Origin: Enterobacter sp. R1(2018)
GTDB taxonomy: Bacteria; Pseudomonadota; Gammaproteobacteria; Enterobacterales; Enterobacteriaceae
Reading direction: 5' to 3'
Length of the DNA stretch: 33,935 bases
Assembly: GCF_003628475.1 (NCBI RefSeq)
Contig: NZ_RCAA01000015.1
Location: forward strand, 100,517 to 134,451
Each line of letters begins with the position of its first letter. Position 1 is the first letter of the stretch. This document shows, piece by piece, positions 8,466 to 21,050 of this stretch. Made by a program: the position numbers and the translations under genes. The notes beneath the pieces are model-generated. The model did not search any database. It saw only the letters and a list, made by a program, of their open reading frames with translations, and was not told the origin of the DNA.

Positions 8466-9914
8466 ATGAAGTTTATCATTAAATTGTTCCCGGAAATCAC
8501 CATCAAGAGTCAATCTGTGCGCATACGCTTTATTAAAATGCTCACCGGGAACATTCGTAACGTTTTAAAACACTATGATGAAGACCTGGCGGTCGTCCGC
8601 CACTGGGACAATATCGAAGTTCGTGCCAAAGACGAAAACCAGCGCATCGCCATTCGCGAAGCCTTGACCCGTATTCCCGGCATTCATCATATCCTTGAAG
8701 TCGAAGACGTGCCCTTTACCGATATGCACAACATCTTCGAGCAGGCGCTGGAGCTTTACCGCGAGCAGCTGGAAGGGAAAACCTTCTGCGTGCGCGTTAA
8801 ACGTCGCGGCAAGCATGAGTTTAGCTCCATTGACGTCGAGCGCTATGTCGGCGGCGGTCTGAACCAGCATATCGAATCCGCGCGCGTGAAGCTGACGCAT
8901 CCGGACGTGACGGTGAATCTGGAAATCGAAAACGATCGCCTGCTGCTGGTGAAAGGCCGCTATGAAGGCATCGGCGGTTTCCCTATTGGTACCCAGGAAG
9001 ACGTGCTGTCGCTGATTTCCGGCGGCTTCGATTCCGGCGTTTCCAGCTATATGCTGATGCGTCGCGGCTGTCGCGTGCACTACTGCTTCTTTAACCTTGG
9101 CGGCGCCGCGCACGAAATCGGCGTGAAGCAGGTCGCCCACTATTTGTGGAACCGCTTCGGCAGCTCCCACCGCGTGCGTTTTGTGGCGATTAACTTTGAG
9201 CCGGTAGTAGGCGAAATTCTCGAGAAAGTTGAAGACGGGCAAATGGGCGTTGTACTCAAACGTATGTTTGTGCGTGCGGCATCCAAAGTGGCTGAACGTT
9301 ACGGCGTGCAGGCGCTGGTCACCGGCGAAGCGCTGGGCCAGGTCTCTAGCCAGACGCTGACCAACCTGCGCCTGATCGACAACGTGTCCGACACGCTGAT
9401 TCTGCGTCCGCTTATCTCTCACGATAAAGAGCACATTATCGATCTGGCGCGTGAAATCGGCACCGCTGACTTTGCCCGCACCATGCCGGAGTATTGCGGC
9501 GTGATCTCGAAAAGCCCGACCGTAAAAGCGGTGAAGGCGAAGATCGAAGCGGAAGAAGCCAACTTCGATTTCTCGATTCTCGATAAAGTGGTCGAAGAGG
9601 CGACGAATATTGATATCCGCGATATCGCCACCCAGACGAAAGAAGTGGTGACGGAAGTGGAAACGGTGGCTGCCTTCGGCCCGAACGATGTGCTGCTGGA
9701 TATCCGTTCTATCGATGAACAAGATGAGAAACCTTTCCAACAGGAAGGGGTGGAAGTGGCTTCGCTGCCGTTTTATAAGCTGAGCACGAAGTTTGGCGAT
9801 CTCGACCAGAGCAAAACCTATCTGCTGTGGTGCGAACGCGGCGTCATGAGCCGCCTGCAGGCGCTGTATCTGCGCGAACAGGGTTTTAATAACGTGAAGG
9901 TTTACCGCGCTTAA
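8466..9914 (+). CDS. thiI: tRNA 4-thiouridine synthase / thiazole sulfurtransferase ThiI
   Basis: Transfers sulfur to U8 of tRNA and, with ThiS, to the thiamine thiazole. It has 482 residues from the ATG opening MKFIIK, matching E. coli; an in-frame ATG nine codons earlier is not conserved. Domains in order are an N-terminal ferredoxin-like domain, THUMP (about 60-165), the PP-loop ATPase with SGGFDS at 185-190, and a C-terminal rhodanese domain with the persulfide-carrying Cys456 in LLWCERG. The partner Cys near 344 is present in [11 protein letters not shown]. All catalytic residues that I know are retained, and it stands alone on the plus strand. Confidence 0.98.
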   Translation: MKFIIKLFPEITIKSQSVRIRFIKMLTGNIRNVLKHYDEDLAVVRHWDNIEVRAKDENQRIAIREALTRIPGIHHILEVEDVPFTDMHNIFEQALELYREQLEGKTFCVRVKRRGKHEFSSIDVERYVGGGLNQHIESARVKLTHPDVTVNLEIENDRLLLVKGRYEGIGGFPIGTQEDVLSLISGGFDSGVSSYMLMRRGCRVHYCFFNLGGAAHEIGVKQVAHYLWNRFGSSHRVRFVAINFEPVVGEILEKVEDGQMGVVLKRMFVRAASKVAERYGVQALVTGEALGQVSSQTLTNLRLIDNVSDTLILRPLISHDKEHIIDLAREIGTADFARTMPEYCGVISKSPTVKAVKAKIEAEEANFDFSILDKVVEEATNIDIRDIATQTKEVVTEVETVAAFGPNDVLLDIRSIDEQDEKPFQQEGVEVASLPFYKLSTKFGDLDQSKTYLLWCERGVMSRLQALYLREQGFNNVKVYRA

Positions 9915-9920
9915 GCATTA

Positions 9921-9987
9921 CCCTCTCCCTGCCGGGAGAAAATGCGATCCCTAACCCTCTCCTGGAAAGAGGGTTAGGGTGAAGGGA
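9921..9987. repeat. CCCTCTCC-type palindromic repeat / terminator between thiI and yajL
   Basis: A 12-bp perfect stem, CCCTAACCCTCT (9949-9960) with AGAGGGTTAGGG (9968-9979) and a 7-nt loop, is preceded by a second copy of the CCCTCTCC motif at 9921. Repeats of this CCCTCTCC style recur in intergenic DNA of enterobacteria (general knowledge). It lies between convergent thiI and yajL and may end transcription of both, although the T-run is poor. Confidence 0.65.
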
Positions 9988-9991
9988 AAAC

Positions 9992-10585
9992 TCAATAATC
10001 CCTGAAGCTATAAATCCCGGCGGCCATGACCAGCTGCTGCGATACCTCATGCGCTTTCTCGCGCCCAACCAGCAAATCGATAATCTTCAGGCCAAAATCA
10101 ATCGCCGTGCCGGGCCCCTGGCTGGTCAGCAGGTTGACCCGCGGGTCCCAGACCACGCGTTTATCCTGCCATTGATCTTCCGGGATCGTCTCTTTCAGAT
10201 CGGGGAAACCGGTCATATTGCCAATGGGGAAAATCTCGTGCGGAACCAGCACCGTCCCGGCCGCTGCGCAAATGGCCGCCACAAGGCGTCCGGAAAGATG
10301 GAACTGGCGCACGGTCTCTACCAGCAGCGGACTGTCGCGGAAGCATTCCGCGCCTTTTAAGCCGCCGGGTAATACGATGACGTCAAAATCCCCGTCGGCC
10401 ACTTCCACCAGCGGCGCATCGGCCACCAGTTTTACGCCGCGCGAGCAGGTAAGGGTGAGATCGCCGCTGCTGGCGACGCTTGCCGTCGTGACGTTAATGC
10501 CGCCGCGCACCAGTAAATCGATCGTGGTGACGGCCTCCATCTCCTCACTTCCAGGTGCCAGACAGACCAGGGCTCGAGCGCTCAT
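9992..10585 (-). CDS. yajL: DJ-1/PfpI-family protein YajL
   Basis: A homologue of human DJ-1, studied in E. coli as an oxidative-stress protein with proposed chaperone or protein/nucleotide deglycase activity (the latter is debated). It has 197 residues from the ATG at 10585, chosen because GGAG lies 7 nt upstream; the ATG two codons earlier has almost no spacing. The oxidisable nucleophile Cys106 is present in VAAICAAAG and the partner Glu in PGSEE (Glu14 or Glu15). The E. coli motif after this Cys is AAPA and here it is AAAG, an unusual change. The gene overlaps the 3' end of panE by 41 bp. Confidence 0.95.
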   Translation of the reverse strand: MSARALVCLAPGSEEMEAVTTIDLLVRGGINVTTASVASSGDLTLTCSRGVKLVADAPLVEVADGDFDVIVLPGGLKGAECFRDSPLLVETVRQFHLSGRLVAAICAAAGTVLVPHEIFPIGNMTGFPDLKETIPEDQWQDKRVVWDPRVNLLTSQGPGTAIDFGLKIIDLLVGREKAHEVSQQLVMAAGIYSFRDY

Positions 10586-11459
10586 ATTCATTCTCCTTAC
10601 GCTTAATCAGCTCATACAGGCGGCTGTTGACCGGCAGCGCAAGGCCATGGGCCCGCGCACGCTGCAGTAAATAGCCGGTGATATAGTCAATTTCGGTGTG
10701 GCGCTGTACGCGTACATCCTGCAGCATCGACGAAATATTCGCCGCGGTGCTGTCGATGACCTGTTCGATATAGTAGAGCAGGCTTTCAGGCGAGGTATGG
10801 TGGCCGTCGCGCTCCATGACCTGCGCCACTTCGTTACAGATGCTCATCACCTCATCGTGATGGTTTTTTAATTCGCCGTTAGGGCAGTTGTAGAGCGCCG
10901 TAAGCGGGTTGATAACGCAGTTAACCGCCAGCTTCTTCCATACTGCAGGAAGGATAAAGTTATGCCAGGCCACGTCGGGGAGGGCCTGATGCAGCGTATC
11001 GGCAAGGCGGCTAAAATCACCGCCTGCGGCGTTGCCCGGCCCTATATGCGTGGTGCCGTTGGCGACATGAATGATAACGTTGCCGTCGCGCTTCGCGGCA
11101 TGCGTCGTCACGCCCAGCAAAATGGGCTGACGAATCGTCCTGAGCTCTTCCAGCGTGCCCATGCCGTTATGCAGCAGCAGGATGGGGCTGGCTGCCGGCA
11201 GGGATGCGGCCAGAGTTTTGACGGCTCCGGAAACCTGCCAGGCCTTGAGCGTAACCAGCAGCAGATCGCTGTCGGCGAGAAAGTCGGGATCGTTAGCCAT
11301 CAGCCTTTCATTAAAAATGCTGCCGTCCACGTCCACCAGATTGACCGGGCAGAAAGGTTGAGGAACCCGCAGCCAGCCCTGGACCTCATGTCCCTGCTTA
11401 TAAAGTGATGCCAGCCAAAGTTGGCCCAGCGCACCGCAACCCAGTACGGTGATTTTCAT
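10545..11459 (-). CDS. panE: 2-dehydropantoate 2-reductase
   Basis: NADPH-dependent reduction of ketopantoate to pantoate in coenzyme A synthesis. It has 304 residues (E. coli 303). The Rossmann motif GCGALGQLW opens at residue 7. The catalytic lysine is in [11 protein letters not shown] (about 176) and the catalytic glutamate in HTEIDY (about 256). The C-terminal helical domain is complete. The gene's last 41 bp overlap the start of yajL, so the two are translated from one message. The promoter lies in the divergent gap with yajQ. Confidence 0.97.
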   Translation of the reverse strand: MKITVLGCGALGQLWLASLYKQGHEVQGWLRVPQPFCPVNLVDVDGSIFNERLMANDPDFLADSDLLLVTLKAWQVSGAVKTLAASLPAASPILLLHNGMGTLEELRTIRQPILLGVTTHAAKRDGNVIIHVANGTTHIGPGNAAGGDFSRLADTLHQALPDVAWHNFILPAVWKKLAVNCVINPLTALYNCPNGELKNHHDEVMSICNEVAQVMERDGHHTSPESLLYYIEQVIDSTAANISSMLQDVRVQRHTEIDYITGYLLQRARAHGLALPVNSRLYELIKRKENEYERSSPGLSGTWK

Positions 11460-11506
11460 TTTGCCTCCCCATCCGCAAACTGCGCAGATGTTTTTGCTTA
11501 ATCTAT

Positions 11507-11512
11507 ATTATA
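11507..11512 (-). promoter_or_regulatory. Likely panE-yajL -10 element
   Basis: A perfect TATAAT on the minus strand lies in an AT-rich run 48 bp before the panE ATG. The best -35 is GTTAAA with 16-bp spacing, which is weak. The panE ribosome site is the GGAGG close to the ATG. Confidence 0.5.
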
Positions 11513-11537
11513 TAGGGCTCTCTCGTGCTTTAACGGG

Positions 11538-11565
11538 TTGTTTTGCGCGGCCCAGCGGGTATTAT
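11538..11565 (+). promoter_or_regulatory. Likely yajQ promoter
   Basis: TTGTTT (11538-11543), a 16-bp spacer and TATTAT (11560-11565) form a plausible sigma-70 promoter ending 32 bp before the yajQ ATG. A GAGAGGGAGAAG ribosome-site region follows. It shares the panE-yajQ gap with the divergent panE promoter. Confidence 0.5.
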
Positions 11566-11597
11566 GCAACGCAACAAAAAGAGAGGGAGAAGAAAAC

Positions 11598-12089
11598 ATG
11601 CCATCTTTTGACATTGTGTCTGAAATCGATATCCAGGAAGTGCGTAACGCCATCGAAAACGCGGAGCGCGAGGTTGCTACCCGTTTTGACTTCCGTAACG
11701 TGCCGGCGACTTTTGAACTGAATGAAAAAAATCAGTCCATTAAGGTTGCCAGCGAGTCTGACTTCCAGGTTAACCAGCTGCTGGATATTCTGCGTGCCAA
11801 ACTGCTCAAGCGCGGCATCGAAGGCGCGTCAATCGATGTGCCGGAAGATTTCGTGCACAGCGGTAAAACCTGGAGCGTAGAAGCTAAGCTCAAGCAGGGC
11901 ATTGAATCTGCGATCGCCAAGAAAATCGTCAAGCTGATTAAAGACAGCAAGATTAAGGTTCAGGTGCAGATTCAGGGTGAAGAACTGCGCGTAACCGGCA
12001 AATCCCGTGACGATTTACAGTCCGCCATGGCGCTGGTTCGCGGTGGGGATCTGGGACAGCCGTTCCAGTTCAAAAACTTCCGCGACTGA
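11598..12089 (+). CDS. yajQ: YajQ-family nucleotide-binding protein
   Basis: A small conserved protein of 163 residues, the same as E. coli, made of two ferredoxin-like repeats. Relatives bind nucleotides or RNA, and the Xanthomonas relative binds cyclic di-GMP; its role in enterobacteria is not settled. The start MPSFDIVSE matches the family; an upstream ATG at 11538 lies inside the promoter and was rejected. Conserved blocks are [29 protein letters not shown] and the C-terminal [13 protein letters not shown]. It stands alone, flanked by divergent panE and convergent yajR. Confidence 0.95.
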   Translation: MPSFDIVSEIDIQEVRNAIENAEREVATRFDFRNVPATFELNEKNQSIKVASESDFQVNQLLDILRAKLLKRGIEGASIDVPEDFVHSGKTWSVEAKLKQGIESAIAKKIVKLIKDSKIKVQVQIQGEELRVTGKSRDDLQSAMALVRGGDLGQPFQFKNFRD

Positions 12090-12134
12090 TCTTAGCGGCG
12101 GATGGCGCTCAATTTATCCACCTTATGTTTTTAA

Positions 12135-12171
12135 TGTAGGGCGGGTGAACGAAGCGCCACCCGTCACTACA
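12135..12171. repeat. Intergenic palindrome overlapping the yajR stop
   Basis: TGTAGGGCGGGTG and CACCCGTCACTACA form an imperfect hairpin around an AACGAAGCGC centre, between convergent yajQ and yajR. Its style (GGGCGGGTGAACGAAGCGCCACCCG) recalls REP-type intergenic repeats of enterobacteria. It overlaps the last bases of yajR and probably helps end transcription. A GGATGGCGCT segment just upstream (about 12100) is also REP-like. Confidence 0.5.
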
Positions 12172-13534
12172 ACGTTCCTTTCACCAGCTGTTCAATCTCA
12201 AAGCGATTCGTCAGCTTGCTGTCGATCTTCACGTAGGCGCTACGCTCCTGCGTAATAATATTCGTCTCGCTCACGCCAGGATGTGCCAGCAGCCTTGCCT
12301 TAAGCTCCAGGTCATTTACCGTATTTTCCGGTAGCTCAATGCGCAGGCTGGTTACGTAAGGCGGCTCTTTCATCGTCGAACTCACCAGCAGCCACGCCAT
12401 CGCCAGCAGCGCACCGGCTAAAAATACGGTTTGCGAATCAAACAGCCCGTCTATCCAGCCGCCTAAGGAGCCGCCAATCGCCACGCCGATAAACTGGCTG
12501 GTGGAATAAATCCCCATCGCGGTGCCTTTGTAACCTGCAGGGGATTCCTTACTGATAAGCGACGGCAGAATAGCCTCCATCAGGTTAAAGGCGAGGAAGA
12601 ACAGCTGCACGCCTATCACCAGTTCCCAGAAATGCGGGCCGGAGCCCCAAAGTACGATCTCAGCGATCAGCAGTAGCGCTACGCAACCGACAAATACCCG
12701 CTTCATGCGGCGTTTTACTTCGGCGTAGATGATAAACGGCACCACGGAGACGAAGGAAATAAGCATGGTGCACAGATAGACTTTCCAGTGCTGCGCGGCC
12801 GGGAAGCCCGCCTGTTCAAGCTGGCCGGGCAGGGCGACGAAGGTGGACATCAGCATCACGTGCAGACACAGAATGCCGAAGTTAAGCTTCAGCAGCTTAG
12901 GCTCGGCGAGGACCTTGCTGAAACAGCTTTTCACCATTCCGGACTCGCGGTTCAGAACGTGATTTTCGGTATTCGGCACCACCCATAGAGTGATCAAAAT
13001 GCCGCCTGCGGCCAGCATTGCAATCATCCAGAACAGGACGTTCAGGCCGAGAGTGTGGGTAATAATCGGGCCGAGCACCATGGCGATGGCAAAGGTAATG
13101 CCGAAGCTGACGCCGATAAAGGCCATTGCTTTGGTTCGGTTTTGCTCGCGGGTAAGGTCTGAAAGCAGCGCCATTACGGCGGCGGCAATGGCGCCTGAGC
13201 CCTGCAGCGCGCGGCCAAGGATAATACCCCAGATAGAGCCTGAAAGCGCGGCGATAACGCTGCCGAGCACGAATATCAGTAATCCGCCAACGATAAGCGG
13301 CTTGCGGCCAATACGGTCAGAGAGCAGGCCAAAAGGGATCTGGAAGACAGCCTGCGCCAGGCCATAAATACCGATCGCCAGTCCGATTAGCGCTTCGCTC
13401 GCACCCTGCAGCGCCATTCCATAAGTGGTAAGTACCGGCAGCACCATAAACATGCCGAGCATGCGCAGTGAAAATACCGTGCCTAAACCCCACGTCGCAC
13501 GTAGTTCGACGGGCGTCATTTTGTAATCGTTCAT
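12167..13534 (-). CDS. yajR: Major facilitator superfamily transporter YajR
   Basis: An inner-membrane MFS drug/proton-antiporter-like protein of 455 residues (E. coli 454). The start MNDYKMTP follows GAGGT; an upstream ATG nine codons earlier is not conserved. It shows about 12 hydrophobic segments, and the MFS motif A is GLLSDRIGRKPL after the second. The soluble C-terminal tail (about 390-455, ending in AYVKIDSKLTNRFEIEQLVKGTL) is the ferredoxin-like YAM domain known from the E. coli crystal structure. The substrate is unknown. It stands alone on the minus strand, downstream of the cyo operon terminator. Confidence 0.94.
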   Translation of the reverse strand: MNDYKMTPVELRATWGLGTVFSLRMLGMFMVLPVLTTYGMALQGASEALIGLAIGIYGLAQAVFQIPFGLLSDRIGRKPLIVGGLLIFVLGSVIAALSGSIWGIILGRALQGSGAIAAAVMALLSDLTREQNRTKAMAFIGVSFGITFAIAMVLGPIITHTLGLNVLFWMIAMLAAGGILITLWVVPNTENHVLNRESGMVKSCFSKVLAEPKLLKLNFGILCLHVMLMSTFVALPGQLEQAGFPAAQHWKVYLCTMLISFVSVVPFIIYAEVKRRMKRVFVGCVALLLIAEIVLWGSGPHFWELVIGVQLFFLAFNLMEAILPSLISKESPAGYKGTAMGIYSTSQFIGVAIGGSLGGWIDGLFDSQTVFLAGALLAMAWLLVSSTMKEPPYVTSLRIELPENTVNDLELKARLLAHPGVSETNIITQERSAYVKIDSKLTNRFEIEQLVKGTL

Positions 13535-13643
13535 TACCACCTCAGATGAAAAACCGGACATAGTGTAGTGCGTAGGCGGGGGAGGGTAAATCTCTAGTTA
13601 TTTAACAGATATTACAGTGCGGAACTATTGATGATACTAATAA

Positions 13644-13667
13644 AAAAGGGCACCGAAGTGCCCTTTT
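13644..13667 (-). terminator. Terminator of the cyo operon
   Basis: On the minus strand, GGGCAC-TTCG-GTGCCC (6-bp stem with a stable UUCG-type tetraloop), extended by four A-T pairs, runs into six T. It lies 15 bp after the cyoE stop. Confidence 0.88.
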
Positions 13668-13681
13668 ACGCGGTTCATCAC

Positions 13682-14569
13682 TTACCAGACGTAAGTCAGC
13701 AGATTATGTGAATCCGGCACCATAAAGTCGACGGACATCATCACGGAAAGCGAGGTAATGGCGACGATGGAAAAGACAAACAGCTTGCGTGCCCAGACCT
13801 TATCGTCTTCCACTTTATAACCCCGCAGGGCCATGCCCAACCACCAGACGCTCACCGCCGCGGCAACAACCAGGTATTTGTACCCGGCGTATCCGCCTAA
13901 CGTGAGCATCAGCGTTGCGACGGCAAAAGCGATGATATAGAGCGTGATATGGTTTTTCGCGACCGAAATCCCTTTCACCACCGGCAGAACCGGAATGTTA
14001 GCCGCCTGATAATCCTTAAAGCGGAAGATGGCAATCGCATAGGAGTGCGGCATCTGCCACAGGCTAAAGATAGCCAGCAGGATCAGGGCCCCGGTATCGA
14101 ACTCGTTGGCTACGGCGCAGTAGCCAATCACCGGAGGCGCCGCGCCGGAAAGGCTGCCAATCAGCGTGCCGTAAACGGACTTGCGCTTCATATAGAGGCT
14201 ATAAACCCCTACGTAAACCACAAAGCCCATTACGCCAAGCCACATGGCCAGCGGATTCGCGCCAAACCACAGCATCATGAAACCAGCAATACCCAGCAAG
14301 GTGGCGTATACCAGCGAGGTTTTCGGTGAAATCAGGCCCTTTACCAGCACCCGATTTCTGGTTCTCTCCATCTTGCGGTCGATATCGCGGTCGATGAAGT
14401 TGTTATAAACACAACCTGATGCCACCACCAGCGACACCCCAACAAGGGTGAAGAGAAACAGGGGATAATCAATACTGCCCTTCGAGGCCAGTAAAAATCC
14501 CCCAATGACAGAAATTAAATTACCGAAAATAATTCCTGGTTTCGTTACTTGCAGGTATTGCTTAATCAT
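13682..14569 (-). CDS. cyoE: Heme O synthase (protoheme IX farnesyltransferase)
   Basis: Transfers a farnesyl group to heme B, giving the heme O of the bo3 oxidase. It has 295 residues (E. coli 296) from the ATG opening [12 protein letters not shown]. It is an integral membrane UbiA-family prenyltransferase with about nine hydrophobic segments. The aspartate motif [18 protein letters not shown] (about 70-87) binds the magnesium-diphosphate; a second polar loop, [12 protein letters not shown], is near 195-206. It is the last gene of cyoABCDE, starting 11 bp after the cyoD stop. Its farnesyl substrate comes from IspA, also encoded in this window. Confidence 0.97.
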   Translation of the reverse strand: MIKQYLQVTKPGIIFGNLISVIGGFLLASKGSIDYPLFLFTLVGVSLVVASGCVYNNFIDRDIDRKMERTRNRVLVKGLISPKTSLVYATLLGIAGFMMLWFGANPLAMWLGVMGFVVYVGVYSLYMKRKSVYGTLIGSLSGAAPPVIGYCAVANEFDTGALILLAIFSLWQMPHSYAIAIFRFKDYQAANIPVLPVVKGISVAKNHITLYIIAFAVATLMLTLGGYAGYKYLVVAAAVSVWWLGMALRGYKVEDDKVWARKLFVFSIVAITSLSVMMSVDFMVPDSHNLLTYVW

Positions 14570-14580
14570 ACACGTCGCTC

Positions 14581-14909
14581 TTAGTGAACCATCATGTTCT
14601 GGTTGAGGTTCCACATAATCCAGATCGAGCCGACCACCAGAATGGCAATAATCAGCACCGTAAAGGCAAAGGCCACCAGGTTCCAACGCTCACTCGACGA
14701 GGTGTTCAGATGCAGGAAGCACACGAGATGCACCAGAATCTGTATTACTGCGGTAACCAGCACCACGCCGAGAAGCGTGGCGTGGGAGGCAGTACCTGAC
14801 ATTACCATCCAGAACGGAATAGCCGTCAGGATGATAGACAGGATAAAACCTGTCATATAGGTTTTTACGCTACCGTGGTGGGCGCCGCTGTGTTCAGTTG
14901 AATGACTCA

Positions 14910-14910
<1 letters not shown>
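14581..14910 (-). CDS. cyoD: Cytochrome bo3 ubiquinol oxidase subunit IV
   Basis: Small membrane subunit that assists assembly of the CuB centre of the bo3 oxidase. It has 109 residues, equal to E. coli, with three transmembrane helices (about 20-37, 45-65 and 80-100). The start MSHSTEHSG overlaps the cyoC stop by one base (TAATG), a classic coupling arrangement. A longer in-frame extension inside cyoC was rejected. Confidence 0.97.
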
Positions 14911-18470
<3,560 letters not shown>

Positions 18471-18692
18471 TTAACGACCTCAATTCCAGGGAGCTCTATT
18501 GTCGTTTAAAGTGTGCCGGCATTTTACGGGAAGGTTACATTACTGTAAACATGAATGGCGTAGTGTCAGTAGGGTGTTACCGGGTTCTGCCGTCAAAGTC
18601 ACACGAAATGCAACAAACTGTAAAATCGGGCCTCCGACGCCTTCTCCAGCGAGTTATAACAAAAACCTATGCAGAAGGTTATTGCCAGGGTC

Positions 18693-18709
18693 AATTGGTA
18701 TAACCAATC
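18693..18709. promoter_or_regulatory. PdhR-type operator upstream of cyoA
   Basis: AATTGGT-ATA-ACCAATC matches the known PdhR consensus (AATTGGTnnnACCAATT) at all but the last base. PdhR is reported to control the cyo operon and ndh in E. coli. It lies about 220 bp upstream of the cyoA ATG, in the gap shared with ampG. It would link oxidase expression to pyruvate level. Confidence 0.72.
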
Positions 18710-18711
18710 AT

Positions 18712-18734
18712 TTTAATAAACACTAAATTAACAA
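18712..18734 (-). promoter_or_regulatory. ArcA-like direct repeat upstream of cyoA
   Basis: On the minus strand, TGTTAATTTAG is followed directly by TGTTTATTAAA: two TGTTA-type boxes spaced 11 bp apart, the arrangement known for ArcA. ArcA represses cyo under low oxygen in E. coli. It sits right beside the PdhR-type site. The rest of 18471-18946 is AT-rich, with no gene and no convincing single -35/-10 pair. Confidence 0.5.
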
Positions 18735-18946
18735 TCTGGCATCAATTGAGACACGAAAAAATTCCAAATTAATTCCGTACCGGGCTGAATCGTTAAAGGC
18801 AAAAAGCGCGATTCCCGCCCTACCAGCAATTTTAAAAAACAGTGTTTACTGCGAGTGAATAATTGTAGACGATATATTTTGGTGTTTATTTAGGCGTAAT
18901 AATCACCATGCTAAATAAATAAGCGGGATTATTATTTCTCCATGCC

Positions 18947-20422
18947 TCACAGCAGGGCCCTTTTACGAAGCGCCAGGTAATCCAGCAGCCCCCCAAACAC
19001 CACTCCGCCTATAGCAAACAGGGCTCCCCACTCCAGAATCTGCAGGTTAAACGTCCAGTTTGTCAGGCCCGTGGAGTTGGTAATCAAAATCACCAGCCAC
19101 ACGGCAAGGAGCGCGCAGCCTAAGGTTAGCGCATGAAGCGCGAAACGGTAGCCCGAAGCAAATTCGCTCCGCGGCATAAAACTTTCCGTTTGCTGGGTGT
19201 ATTCCAGCGTGGATTTACATACTAAAAGCAAAAGAATGCCCGGCACTGCGGCAAAGACTGAGAACAGGTAGAAAGTCGGCCAGCCGTGAGCTTCCACAAA
19301 CCAGCCGGCAATAGGCCCGACGTAAACGCGGCCCACGGCGGAAAGCGCTGAAAGCAGCGCAAACTGCGTGGCCGAAAAAGACTTATTGCACAGCGTCATT
19401 AACAAGGCGACAAAAGCCGCCGTGCCCATACCGCCGCACAGGTTTTCGAAGAAAACCGCCGCCGCCATGCTGAACATATGCTTATCGGTGATGGAAAGGA
19501 TCCAGTAGCCCGCATTGGAGACGCCCTGCAAAATACCGAAAATCAGCAGCGCCCGGAACAGCGTCAGCCGCTGCATGAGCACGCCGCCGTAAAGCGCGCC
19601 GAGGATAGTGGCGAAGAGCCCAAGCGTTTTATTGACCACGCCCACTTCGCCTGCGTCGAAACCGACGCCACGAATCAGGAAGGTGGTCGTCAGGCTCATG
19701 GCGAAGGCGTCGCCGAGCTTGTACATCACGATCAGCAGCAGAATCAGCCACGCGTTATTGCGCCCAAAAAAGTCGCGTAGCGGGGCGACTACCGCCTGCT
19801 CAAGGCTGCGCGGAACGGGGATCGCATCGGTCGGCTCCGGAGCGAGAAGGGTAGCGATGATACAGGGTATCAGTAACGCCGCCATCAGCCAGTAGGTCGC
19901 CTGCCAGCCGAGGTAACGGTCGGCAAGCCACAGCGCCAGGCCGCCGGAAACCAGCATCGCCAGTCGATAGCCAAGCACGCTGATCGCCGCGCCCGCGCCG
20001 CGTTCTTCGGCTGAAAGCACGTCCGTTTTCCAGGCGTCGAATACGATGTCCTGGGAAGCGGAGCAAAAAGCGATAATGACTGCCAGCGCCGCCATCCAGC
20101 GAAGCTGCGTGCCCGGCTCCAGAAAGCCCATGGCGGCAATGGAAATCAACAGCAGAATTTGCGTAATCAGCAGCCAGCCCCGGCGGCGGCCCAGCAACGG
20201 CGGCGTGTACCTGTCCATCACCGGCGACCAGAGGAACTTAAAGACGTAGGCCTGGCCGACGAGGGAGAAAAAGCCGATGGTTTTCAGATCGATATTTTCG
20301 ACCGTCATCCAGGCTTGCAGAGTGCCGGAAGTTAATGCGAGGGGAAGCCCGGAGGCAAAACCAAGGATCAGAAGAATGGCTGACTTCGGCTGCTGAAAAA
20401 TACGTAAATACTGATTGGCCAT
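18947..20422 (-). CDS. ampG: Muropeptide permease AmpG
   Basis: Inner-membrane transporter that imports GlcNAc-anhydroMurNAc peptides for cell-wall recycling; in species with an inducible AmpC this also supplies the inducing signal. It has 491 residues, as in E. coli. It is an MFS-like protein with 12-14 hydrophobic segments. Conserved stretches include LGFASGLPLALTSGTLQAWM (about 19-38), FKFLWSPVMDRYTPP and the LGRRRGWL loop. It follows yajG after 49 bp that hold a 9-bp hairpin, so the two are likely one operon. No ampC or ampR is in the window. Confidence 0.97.
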   Translation of the reverse strand: MANQYLRIFQQPKSAILLILGFASGLPLALTSGTLQAWMTVENIDLKTIGFFSLVGQAYVFKFLWSPVMDRYTPPLLGRRRGWLLITQILLLISIAAMGFLEPGTQLRWMAALAVIIAFCSASQDIVFDAWKTDVLSAEERGAGAAISVLGYRLAMLVSGGLALWLADRYLGWQATYWLMAALLIPCIIATLLAPEPTDAIPVPRSLEQAVVAPLRDFFGRNNAWLILLLIVMYKLGDAFAMSLTTTFLIRGVGFDAGEVGVVNKTLGLFATILGALYGGVLMQRLTLFRALLIFGILQGVSNAGYWILSITDKHMFSMAAAVFFENLCGGMGTAAFVALLMTLCNKSFSATQFALLSALSAVGRVYVGPIAGWFVEAHGWPTFYLFSVFAAVPGILLLLVCKSTLEYTQQTESFMPRSEFASGYRFALHALTLGCALLAVWLVILITNSTGLTNWTFNLQILEWGALFAIGGVVFGGLLDYLALRKRALL

Positions 20423-20437
20423 GCTTTGCTCTGACTA

Positions 20438-20460
20438 TCAGCCCGCTTGACGCGGGCTGA
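20438..20460. repeat. Hairpin between yajG and ampG
   Basis: TCAGCCCGC (20438-20446) and GCGGGCTGA (20452-20460) form a perfect 9-bp stem with a 5-nt loop in the yajG-ampG gap. There is no T-run on the transcribed minus strand, so it is more likely an mRNA-stabilising or processing element than a terminator. Confidence 0.55.
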
Positions 20461-20471
20461 CGGAGGAAAAA

Positions 20472-21050
20472 TTAATGGGCGTTCGCTTTGATAAAGTCGT
20501 GAACGCTGGTGTCCTGAGCCATATCCGCGATGGTATCGGTCAGCACGGAGTTAACCGCTTTGGCGATATTCTCGTTGGTCGCCTGGAACGCGCCTTCCAC
20601 GTTGTAGCTGGAGCGGTAGTTCTTGGTCATCTTATTGCCGTTCTGGGCGGTGGCGATAATCGAGATATCCGCTTTAGTGGCGATGTTGTAACGCACGTTG
20701 CCCTGGGAAACGTCCGCATACAGCTGGTTGACGACGATCTGCAAGGCGACCGGACTGCTTGGGCCGATCATATAGCCGCGCGCGGTCATCTGTTTCTCCA
20801 GCACTTCCTGCAACAGGAAACGCAGGTCGCGGGACGGCGTCAGGGTAACCAGCTGGTTGTCGCGGGTTACTTTAGCCAGCGCCTGATCGGTGCGTTGATC
20901 GGCGCCGTTGATGCTGACGGTCACGCCCATCAGGCTTGGATCCTGCTGCGGCAGGTTGATAGTCGGAGATACTTCAATGGTCGTCGGAGGTGTTGCACAG
21001 CTGGCCAGCATAAAAATGGCGACCAGCGGGAAGAATAATTTTTTTAACAT
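20472..21050 (-). CDS. yajG: Putative lipoprotein YajG
   Basis: A conserved lipoprotein of unknown function, 192 residues as in E. coli. The start is MLKKLFFPLV; the in-frame extension upstream is unlike the family. A signal peptide ends in the lipobox LASC (Cys18), so the mature protein should be lipid-anchored, and the +2 residue Ala predicts the outer membrane. The mature part begins with PPTTIEVSP and is one compact domain (DUF-type, YajG family) with conserved SLMGVTVSINGADQRTDQALAKV and LRFLLQEVLEKQMTARGY. It is transcribed with ampG and divergently from bolA, which suggests but does not prove a cell-envelope role. Confidence 0.94.
   Translation of the reverse strand: MLKKLFFPLVAIFMLASCATPPTTIEVSPTINLPQQDPSLMGVTVSINGADQRTDQALAKVTRDNQLVTLTPSRDLRFLLQEVLEKQMTARGYMIGPSSPVALQIVVNQLYADVSQGNVRYNIATKADISIIATAQNGNKMTKNYRSSYNVEGAFQATNENIAKAVNSVLTDTIADMAQDTSVHDFIKANAH

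Noticed and set aside
8565-9740. 391-codon open frame antisense to thiI
   Set aside because: A shadow of the conserved thiI gene; composition is abnormal and no family is recognised.
18499-18726. 75-codon ORF upstream of cyoA
   Set aside because: It lies in the regulatory gap with no ribosome site; the composition does not look coding.
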